Origin: an uncultured Bacteroides sp.
GTDB taxonomy: Bacteria; Bacteroidota; Bacteroidia; Bacteroidales; Bacteroidaceae
DNA: 20,959 nucleotides
Direction: 5' to 3'
Assembly (NCBI GenBank): GCA_905197435.1
Contig: CAJJYX010000034.1
Location: forward strand, 1 to 20,959
Position numbers and translations under genes: made by a program. Positions within the stretch are counted from its first letter, which is position 1; each line of letters starts with the position of its first letter. The notes under the pieces were generated by a model. That model was not told the DNA's origin, did not search any database, and saw nothing but the letters and a program-made list of their open reading frames with translations. Of this stretch, positions 8,007 to 14,108 are shown in pieces.

Positions 8007-10055
8007 TTACAATCTATCCTTCAGGTATTCGTAAAAAGTATATTGCGACCGTACCTTCTCCTTTTGCGGTCGTGACGACTTCCAACGGTTCTGCAAATGG
8101 TCGTCCACAAAGCAGGCTTTCCGCTTGTCCGACAGTTGTATGGATAGCATATCGATAAGCTCTTGCTTTAAGTCCTGGTCCAGAATGGGAGTGACGGCTT
8201 CGATACGGCGGTATAGATTGCGTCGCATCCAGTCCGGTGAACCGAGGAAGAGCTTGGGTGCACCGCCGTTGCCGAAATACCACACGCGGGCATGCTCCAA
8301 GAAGGTGTCCACAATACGTGTTACGCGGATGTTACGGCTGTACGTCTGTCCGGGGATGAGGCAGCAGATGCCGCGAACAATGAGGTCTATCTCTACGCCG
8401 GCTTGCGAGGCTTCGTAGAGGCGGTCTATCATGGTGGGGTCTTGCAGGGCATTCATCTTTAGGATAATCCGTCCCCGTTTACCTTGTCGGGCCAGTTCCA
8501 TCTCATGTCCGATGAGGCGGTTCAGTTCCGGTATCAGGTTAAAACGGGCCACAAGCAGGCGGTGGAACACCGGATTTTCTTTTCCTTGCAGGGTGCGGAA
8601 CAGGTTGTGCAGGTCGTTTACAATCACCGGATTGCAGGTGAATAGTCCGCTGTCTGCGTAAAGGGTGGCAGTCTTTTCGTTGAAGTTACCGGTACTGATA
8701 TAGGCGTAGCTTGTCTGTTTGTGCCCTTCCTTGTCGCGGCGTAGCACGAGGGCTACTTTGGCATGCACCTTTAGTCCCGGTATGCTGAAAATGATATTGA
8801 TTCCGGCGGCTTTCATCATCTCGGCGGTGGCGAGGTTGTTTTCCTCGTCGAAGCGCGCTTTCAGTTCCACAAAGACAGTGACTTTTTTTCCATTCTGTGC
8901 GGCGGCTATCAGGGTATTGATGACGGTGGAGTTTTCTGCCACACGATATTGGGTAACCATGATTTCACGCACAGTGGGTTCGTGGACGGCTTCATACAGA
9001 AAATGGATGAAGTGGTCGAAGGAATGGTAAGGATAATGCAACAGCAGGTCTTTCTTCTCCACATAGCGGAAGATGGATTCGCGTTCGTCCAGGCAGGTCA
9101 GCTTCATGGGCTGGGGTTTCTTGATGGGACGTACGCTTTGGTTGGGATTGGGTAAGTGCCGCAAGTCTTCCATGTTGAGGTGTTTGTCGCCCGGAACCAA
9201 CTCCCGGCGGTCTATGCGGTAGGCATCTACCAGGAAGTCAAGGAAATCCTGAGGCATGGCGCGGTCGTATACAAAACGACATACGGCGCCTATCTTGCGT
9301 TTCTTGACTTTCTTCTTCACCTGCTCGATGATTTCGGACGTGTTGGCAGCATCGTCTATCAGGATATCCGCATCACGTGAAATCTTGATGCAATAACTGC
9401 TGTCCACTTCATAACCGGGGAAGATGGTGTCCAGATTGGCCTTGATGATGTCTTCAATGAACATCAGATAATAGTCTTTCCCCACTTTGGGCAGTTGGAT
9501 GAAACGGGGCACTTTGCTGTACGGAAGTTTCATCACGAAATACTGTGGAACCCTTTCATCCCCTTTAGGAAAAAGTCGTACGGCCAAGTAAAGGCGATTG
9601 TCCCGCAGGAAGGAAATAATCTTATCTTTGCTTACGGGCACCGGTGCCAAATAGGGGAATATCTCTTCACGGAAGAAACTGCGCACGAAGTCCTTGTGAA
9701 ATGGTTCCACATTGCGGCTTTGATAGAATATGATATGATGTTTTCGTAGGGCGGGCAGTATCTTCCGTTCGTAGATGCGGATACGCTCTTCCAGTTGGCG
9801 ATTGACTTCCCGATTGATTTCATCTACCAGTTCGGTAGCGGATTGCACACTTTCTTCATCGCTTTGTGAGGCTCCGGTGGCTATGGCCTTATGGTCGGCC
9901 ACGCGTATCTTGTAGAATTCTTCCAGATTGGAGGAGTATATAGAAATAAAATTGATGCGTTCGTATAGCGGCAATGTATCGTCTTCAGCTTCTAACAACA
10001 CGCGGTAGTTGAAAGACAGCCAGCTGATGTCACGTTTAAAATATCTGTTCTCCAT
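8007..10055 (-). CDS. ppk1: Polyphosphate kinase 1
   Basis: A 682-residue PPK1 of normal length. The N-terminal domain begins RYFKRDISWLSFNYRVL and contains SNLEEFYKIRV. The head domain follows, then two phospholipase-D-like catalytic domains. Catalytic His431 lies in GLKVHAKVALV and the second conserved His588 in FLEHARVWYF. TQYRVAENS (368-376) and STGNFNEKTA (454-463) are further family signatures. PPK1 reversibly transfers the gamma phosphate of ATP onto polyphosphate through a phosphohistidine. Its neighbours, a PiT phosphate importer downstream and a divergent phosphoesterase, suggest coordinated phosphate uptake and storage. A perfect TTTG/TATATTTG promoter precedes the start with a leader of about 27 nt, which supports ATG 10055. 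Confidence 0.96.
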   Translation of the reverse strand: MENRYFKRDISWLSFNYRVLLEAEDDTLPLYERINFISIYSSNLEEFYKIRVADHKAIATGASQSDEESVQSATELVDEINREVNRQLEERIRIYERKILPALRKHHIIFYQSRNVEPFHKDFVRSFFREEIFPYLAPVPVSKDKIISFLRDNRLYLAVRLFPKGDERVPQYFVMKLPYSKVPRFIQLPKVGKDYYLMFIEDIIKANLDTIFPGYEVDSSYCIKISRDADILIDDAANTSEIIEQVKKKVKKRKIGAVCRFVYDRAMPQDFLDFLVDAYRIDRRELVPGDKHLNMEDLRHLPNPNQSVRPIKKPQPMKLTCLDERESIFRYVEKKDLLLHYPYHSFDHFIHFLYEAVHEPTVREIMVTQYRVAENSTVINTLIAAAQNGKKVTVFVELKARFDEENNLATAEMMKAAGINIIFSIPGLKVHAKVALVLRRDKEGHKQTSYAYISTGNFNEKTATLYADSGLFTCNPVIVNDLHNLFRTLQGKENPVFHRLLVARFNLIPELNRLIGHEMELARQGKRGRIILKMNALQDPTMIDRLYEASQAGVEIDLIVRGICCLIPGQTYSRNIRVTRIVDTFLEHARVWYFGNGGAPKLFLGSPDWMRRNLYRRIEAVTPILDQDLKQELIDMLSIQLSDKRKACFVDDHLQNRWKSSRPQKEKVRSQYTFYEYLKDRL

Positions 10056-10075
10056 GGTGTTGGTGTGTTAATCAC

Positions 10076-10106
10076 ATTGTATTCTCCCCAAATATAATTA
10101 CCTTTG
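10076..10106 (+). promoter_or_regulatory. Promoter of the metallophosphoesterase gene
   Basis: ATTG (10076-10079), a 19-bp spacer and TACCTTTG (10099-10106) give a near-consensus Bacteroides promoter. Transcription should start close to 10112, leaving a leader of about 15 nt before ATG 10127. It overlaps the opposite-facing ppk promoter. Confidence 0.6.
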
Positions 10107-10120
10107 TCCTAATAAACAAA
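10089..10120 (-). promoter_or_regulatory. Promoter of ppk1
   Basis: On the minus strand TTTG (10120-10117), a 20-bp spacer and TATATTTG (10096-10089) match the consensus exactly. The -7 boxes of this and the plus-strand promoter are separated by only 2 bp (10097-10098). Confidence 0.65.
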
Positions 10121-10126
10121 AGAAAA

Positions 10127-10621
10127 ATGACAAAAATTGGTTTATTATCGGATACGCATGGCTACTGGGATGATAAGTACCTGCGATATTTTGAATCTTG
10201 CGATGAAATATGGCATGCCGGTGACATCGGTTCGTTGGAAGTGGCACAAAAACTGGCCGCTTTTCGCCCCTTTCGGGCAGTGTATGGCAACATCGACGGA
10301 CAGGAGATACGGCAGCTTTATCCACAGATTCTTCGTTTTACGGTGGATGGGGCAGAAGTGTTGATGAAACATATCGGCGGCTATCCCGGCAACTACGATC
10401 CTTCCATCAGAGGCAGTATCTTGGTGCGTCCGCCCAAGCTGTTCATAAGTGGGCACTCACATATACTGAAAGTGAAGTATGACAAGACATTGGATGTACT
10501 TCACATCAATCCGGGAGCTGCGGGCATTCAGGGTTTCCATAAGGTACGTACTATGGTGCGCTTTGCTGTTGATGGAGGGACGTTCAAGGACTTGGAGGTG
10601 ATAGAACTTGCCGATCGATGA
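10127..10621 (+). CDS. YfcE/MJ0936-type metallophosphoesterase
   Basis: A 164-residue calcineurin-like phosphoesterase. All dinuclear-metal motifs are present: D9-x-H11 (LLSDTHG), GDIG with D33, GNID with N55, H82 (MKHIGG) and GHSH with H110 and H112. Small proteins of this family hydrolyse phosphodiester substrates in vitro; natural substrates are often unknown. It is predicted to be cytoplasmic and has no signal peptide. It diverges from ppk1 through overlapping promoters. That gives a possible link to phosphate metabolism, but nothing in the sequence proves it acts on polyphosphate. The start sits 21 bp after the -7 box, which supports ATG 10127. The next gene is 342 bp away, so it is probably alone in its transcript. 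Confidence 0.88.
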   Translation: MTKIGLLSDTHGYWDDKYLRYFESCDEIWHAGDIGSLEVAQKLAAFRPFRAVYGNIDGQEIRQLYPQILRFTVDGAEVLMKHIGGYPGNYDPSIRGSILVRPPKLFISGHSHILKVKYDKTLDVLHINPGAAGIQGFHKVRTMVRFAVDGGTFKDLEVIELADR

Positions 10622-10674
10622 TGTAGTTTAGTTATTATCAATAATTTATACTTGCCGATTGTTTGCTTTATAGT

Positions 10675-10828
10675 GTAAAGGCTGTTACACGCTGAGGTAA
10701 AGGCCGTCTCATTATGGGGTGACGACCATTACGCACTGAAGTGATGTCCGTTGCCTACTGGGGTGAATGGCACATCTCTTTGAAATAAGCAAAACAATGT
10801 GCCGAAGTAAGCAAAGCAATGAAGTAAA
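10675..10828. repeat. Seven diverged 22-bp tandem units
   Basis: The 154 bp divide without gaps into seven units of 22 bp, starting at 10675, 10697, 10719, 10741, 10763, 10785 and 10807. T at unit position 2 and A at position 4 are invariant. G at position 1, T at 19 and G at 20 are each kept in six of seven. Units 1-4 share TT or TC near positions 11-12 and TGRR at the end; units 6 and 7 are a closer pair (TAAGCAAARCAATG). Because 22 is not a multiple of three, the periodicity does not come from a protein repeat. This array fills most of the otherwise geneless stretch 10622-10963; upstream of it I see only AT-rich sequence. Confidence 0.75.
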
Positions 10829-10867
10829 AAGATGAAACCAAGCCTTCGCTTAATTGAATTTTTCCAT

Positions 10868-10875
10868 TATCTTTG
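10868..10875 (+). promoter_or_regulatory. -7 box of the rfbAB operon
   Basis: TATCTTTG matches TAnnTTTG. The predicted start near 10882 gives a leader of about 80 nt before the rfbA ATG, unusually long for this window. No good -33 TTTG is present, and the 22-bp repeats end 40 bp upstream. Confidence 0.5.
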
Positions 10876-10963
10876 TGCCCGAATAGCAAGTAGAGCCGTG
10901 GGGCATCGTCCTCCTTCTTATTTTATTCTCCATTTTGAAGTATCACCGAAAAAGAACTGAAAT

Positions 10964-11836
10964 ATGAAAGGAATTATTCTTGCAGGTGGCAGTGCCACTC
11001 GTCTCTATCCGTTGTCCAAGGCTATATCCAAGCAGATAATGCCCGTCTATGACAAACCGATGATATACTACCCGCTCTCCACGCTGATGTTGGCGGGGAT
11101 CCGCGAAGTGCTTATTATCTCTACTCCACGTGATTTGCCCATGTTCCGCGAACTGCTGGGCACCGGCGAAGAACTCGGCATGTCCTTTTCCTATAAGATA
11201 CAAGAGAATCCAAACGGATTGGCACAAGCTTTTGTACTGGGTGCGGAGTTTCTGAACGGTGGTCCGGGCTGTCTCATCTTGGGTGACAATATGTTCTACG
11301 GTCAAGGCTTTTCGGCCATGTTGAAGCGTGCTGCTTCCATCGACAAGGGGGCCTGTATCTTCGGTTATTATGTCAAGGATCCCCGTGCCTACGGCGTAGT
11401 GGAATTTGATGCCGACGGTAAAGCGGTCTCTCTTGAAGAGAAACCTGTACAGCCCAAAAGTAACTATGCTGTTCCTGGTCTTTATTTTTATGACTCTACC
11501 GTAACGGCCAAAGCCGCTGCTTTGAAACCTTCTGCCCGTGGGGAATATGAAATCACCGATCTCAACCAGCTCTATCTGGACGAAGGCACACTGAAAGTGG
11601 AACTCTTTGGCCGTGGCTTTGCTTGGCTCGATACGGGCAACTGTGACAGTCTGCTGGAAGCCAGTAATTTTGTGGCCACTATCCAGAATCGTCAAGGTTT
11701 CCGTGTCAGCTGTATCGAAGAGATTGCTTGGCGCAAAGGCTGGATAGATGTAGACCAACTGTATCGCCTTGGCGAACGCCTAGGCAAGACCGAATATGGC
11801 AAATACTTGATGGAACTTGCTGAGTCGAAGAGATGA
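10964..11836 (+). CDS. rfbA: Glucose-1-phosphate thymidylyltransferase
   Basis: A 290-residue RmlA/RfbA of normal length. It opens with the nucleotide-binding loop GGSATRLYP (8-16), followed by [17 protein letters not shown], metal-binding Asp108 in [10 protein letters not shown] and EEKP at 158-161. The family usually shows GGSGTRL; Ala11 here is a mild variant. The enzyme condenses glucose-1-phosphate with dTTP to dTDP-glucose, the first step to dTDP-rhamnose and related 6-deoxysugars for surface polysaccharide. rfbB follows 84 bp downstream on the same strand and probably shares the transcript; rfbC and rfbD are not in the window. Confidence 0.95.
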   Translation: MKGIILAGGSATRLYPLSKAISKQIMPVYDKPMIYYPLSTLMLAGIREVLIISTPRDLPMFRELLGTGEELGMSFSYKIQENPNGLAQAFVLGAEFLNGGPGCLILGDNMFYGQGFSAMLKRAASIDKGACIFGYYVKDPRAYGVVEFDADGKAVSLEEKPVQPKSNYAVPGLYFYDSTVTAKAAALKPSARGEYEITDLNQLYLDEGTLKVELFGRGFAWLDTGNCDSLLEASNFVATIQNRQGFRVSCIEEIAWRKGWIDVDQLYRLGERLGKTEYGKYLMELAESKR

Positions 11837-11920
11837 TTGCCTTCTCGTCCCACTAATGGGGAGGGGTATAAGTTCTGTTGTTCCTCTTTTTTATAATTTA
11901 TAATATAATTAGTAATTAAT

Positions 11921-13063
11921 ATGAAGACTTATCTTGTAACCGGTGCTGCCGGGTTTATCGGCGCCAACTATATTAAATATATCTTGGCAAAACATAATGA
12001 TATTAAGGTGGTGATACTGGATGCCTTGACATATGCTGGTAACTTGGGTACCATTGCCAAAGATATTGATGACGAACGCTGCTTCTTTGTAAAGGGTGAT
12101 ATCTGCGACCGCGCACTTGCTGACGAACTTTTTGCTAAATATAAGTTTGACTATGTGGTGAACTTTGCTGCTGAGAGCCATGTGGATCGCAGCATAGAGA
12201 ATCCCCAACTCTTTTTGATAACCAATATCTTGGGTACACAGAATCTTCTTGATGCTGCCCGCCGTGCCTGGGTCACGGGTAAGGATAAGTCCGGATACCC
12301 CACCTGGCGTAAGGGTGTTCGTTATCACCAAGTGTCTACCGATGAGGTTTACGGCTCGCTCGGTGCTGAAGGCTACTTCACAGAACAGACTCCACTTTGT
12401 CCACACAGCCCGTACAGTGCCAGTAAGACCAGTGCCGATATGGTGGTGATGGCCTATCACGATACCTACAAGATGCCTGTTACCATCACCCGCTGTTCTA
12501 ACAACTATGGCCCTTATCACTTCCCGGAAAAGCTGATTCCGCTAATCATCAAGAATATCCTTGAAGGCAAGAGTCTTCCCGTCTATGGTGACGGCAGCAA
12601 TGTGCGCGACTGGCTATACGTGGAAGATCACTGCAAAGCCATCGACCTTGTTGTCCGCGAGGGTATGGAAGGAGAGGTTTACAATGTAGGCGGCCACAAC
12701 GAGAAGACTAATCTTGAAATTGTGAAACTGACCATTGCTACCGTTCGTCGCCTGATGGAAGAGAATCCCCGATACCGCGAAGTACTGAAGAAGCAGATAA
12801 AGACGGCTGACGGCCAGATTGACATCAGTTGGATAAACGAAGACCTTATTACTTTCGTTAAGGACCGTCTGGGTCATGACCAGCGTTATGCCATCGACCC
12901 TACAAAGATTACCAATGCTCTGGGTTGGTATCCGGAGACGAAATTCGAAGTCGGTATAGTCAAGACTATCGAATGGTATCTGAATAACCAGCCATGGGTG
13001 GAAGAGGTGACCAGCGGCGATTATCAGAAGTATTATGAACAGATGTATGGAGATAGGGGTTAA
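11921..13063 (+). CDS. rfbB: dTDP-glucose 4,6-dehydratase
   Basis: A 380-residue extended short-chain dehydrogenase. NAD binding is shown by GAAGFIG (8-14), and catalytic T140-D141-E142 lie in VSTDEVYGSLG. Y165 and K169 in YSASK form the YxxxK pair; NNYGPYHFPEKLIPL and GDGSNVRDWLYVEDH are typical of RmlB. It converts dTDP-glucose to dTDP-4-keto-6-deoxyglucose. At 380 residues it is a little longer than the usual ~350, owing to inserts at about 119-134 (TGKDKSGYPTWRKG) and near 285-300. It follows rfbA, and the 84-bp spacer has no clear promoter. The product could feed rhamnose or another deoxysugar pathway, depending on enzymes elsewhere. Confidence 0.95.
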   Translation: MKTYLVTGAAGFIGANYIKYILAKHNDIKVVILDALTYAGNLGTIAKDIDDERCFFVKGDICDRALADELFAKYKFDYVVNFAAESHVDRSIENPQLFLITNILGTQNLLDAARRAWVTGKDKSGYPTWRKGVRYHQVSTDEVYGSLGAEGYFTEQTPLCPHSPYSASKTSADMVVMAYHDTYKMPVTITRCSNNYGPYHFPEKLIPLIIKNILEGKSLPVYGDGSNVRDWLYVEDHCKAIDLVVREGMEGEVYNVGGHNEKTNLEIVKLTIATVRRLMEENPRYREVLKKQIKTADGQIDISWINEDLITFVKDRLGHDQRYAIDPTKITNALGWYPETKFEVGIVKTIEWYLNNQPWVEEVTSGDYQKYYEQMYGDRG

Positions 13064-13079
13064 GGTTTAGGGATAAAGG

Positions 13080-13122
13080 ATTAGGGGGTATGGTATGCGG
13101 CTAATAACCGCTGACCCCTAAT
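13080..13122. terminator. Bidirectional terminator-like hairpin between rfbB and menA
   Basis: ATTAGGGG (13080-13087) pairs with CCCCTAAT (13115-13122), and an inner GCGG/CCGC stem (13097-13100 with 13108-13111) stacks within it. The right arm overlaps the last codons of menA. There is no long T run, so it may act as a barrier between convergent transcripts rather than a classic intrinsic terminator. Confidence 0.5.
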
Positions 13123-14029
13123 TCAATGCCACTGCCAGCAGCAATCCCAGGAACAGCATATTGCGCGAGGTCTCGCCCAATATGCTGTTCAGCTTTTTAC
13201 CGCTACCTATATTTACCATCTTGCGCCACGTCAGAGCATGCATATAGAGGTAGACGCAGGGAGCCCAGATGAATTCAAGAGGTGTCAGCCTGCCTGTGTG
13301 GACAAACCAGAAGCAGAGCAACACGGCGGCAATGCCTAACGCCAGATACATGTTTTCTCCGAACTTCCGGCCATAGCGCACTACCAGTGTACACTTACCG
13401 CTCACGGCATCTTGCTCGCGATCGCGATAGTTATTTACCATCAGCAGGGTGTCTATAGCCAGGCCGCTGATGAGTGACAGTACCACCGCGTCCATGTTCA
13501 GCGTGTAGGTTTGCACATAGAAAGTACCGCATACGGGTACAAAGCCGAAGAACACCAGTACCAGTACATCGCCCCATCCCCGATAGGATAGCAGTGTGGT
13601 GTAGAGGAAAGCAAACAGTATGCATACCACACCTAACACCACCAGCTCCCAACCTCCATGGGGCAGTTGTCCCCAGACGCTGAACAGCACTGCCAGCCCT
13701 GCCAGGCACGACAGTGTTAATGTGATGCCGATGCCCAGTCTCATAGCTTTCGGTGTAATCCAGCCCTCGGTGCAGGCGCGTTGCGGTCCCAAACGGTCTT
13801 CCCGGCGGTCAGTTCCTTTTTGAAAGTCGAAGAGGTCGTTGATGAAATTGGCGGCAATCTGCATGCCACAGGCGAAGAAGGCGCACAATAGGGCTGGTGC
13901 GGTTTTGAACTGTCCATCGCTGAAGGCAAGGGCACTGCCCAGCAACACCGGGATGATGGCTCCCGTCAGCGTCTTGGGACGGGCGGCGAGAAACCATGCG
14001 TGGAGTGAATTTTGCTTAATCTCGTTCAT
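13118..14029 (-). CDS. menA: 1,4-dihydroxy-2-naphthoate polyprenyltransferase (UbiA family)
   Basis: A 303-residue integral membrane prenyltransferase. The first Asp-rich motif is N64-D65-LF-D68 with D74 (NDLFDFQKGTD), followed by RREDRLGPQRA. The second is NNYRDREQDAVSGK (199-212). Eight or so hydrophobic helices span the rest, including FFACGMQIAA and FLYTTLL. MenA attaches the polyprenyl tail to DHNA, giving demethylmenaquinone in the inner membrane, the quinone of anaerobic respiration in this group. A start at 14053 would add eight residues but would fall at the predicted transcript start of the -7 box at 14061-14068, so 14029 is preferred. No other men genes are in the window. Confidence 0.92.
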   Translation of the reverse strand: MNEIKQNSLHAWFLAARPKTLTGAIIPVLLGSALAFSDGQFKTAPALLCAFFACGMQIAANFINDLFDFQKGTDRREDRLGPQRACTEGWITPKAMRLGIGITLTLSCLAGLAVLFSVWGQLPHGGWELVVLGVVCILFAFLYTTLLSYRGWGDVLVLVFFGFVPVCGTFYVQTYTLNMDAVVLSLISGLAIDTLLMVNNYRDREQDAVSGKCTLVVRYGRKFGENMYLALGIAAVLLCFWFVHTGRLTPLEFIWAPCVYLYMHALTWRKMVNIGSGKKLNSILGETSRNMLFLGLLLAVALN

Positions 14030-14060
14030 TGCGGTTTCAATTAAGTTTGGCATCTGCCGA

Positions 14061-14068
14061 CAAAAATA
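14061..14068 (-). promoter_or_regulatory. -7 box of menA
   Basis: The minus strand reads TATTTTTG, matching TAnnTTTG, 32 bp before ATG 14029. The -33 region lacks a clear TTTG. Its position argues against the upstream ATG at 14053. Confidence 0.4.
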
Positions 14069-14108
14069 CTGAAAATCCCTATATTTGCACCCACTTATGA
14101 TGAAGAAG

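Noticed and set aside
10675..10828. The 22-bp periodic region read as a CRISPR array or a coding repeat.
   Set aside because: Units are contiguous with no unique spacers, and the units themselves are diverged. A 22-bp period breaks any reading frame.
11837..11920. Small hairpin-like TCCC/GGGA sequence between rfbA and rfbB as an attenuator or terminator.
   Set aside because: The stem is only about four base pairs and rfbA and rfbB are functionally consecutive, so a regulatory call is not supported.
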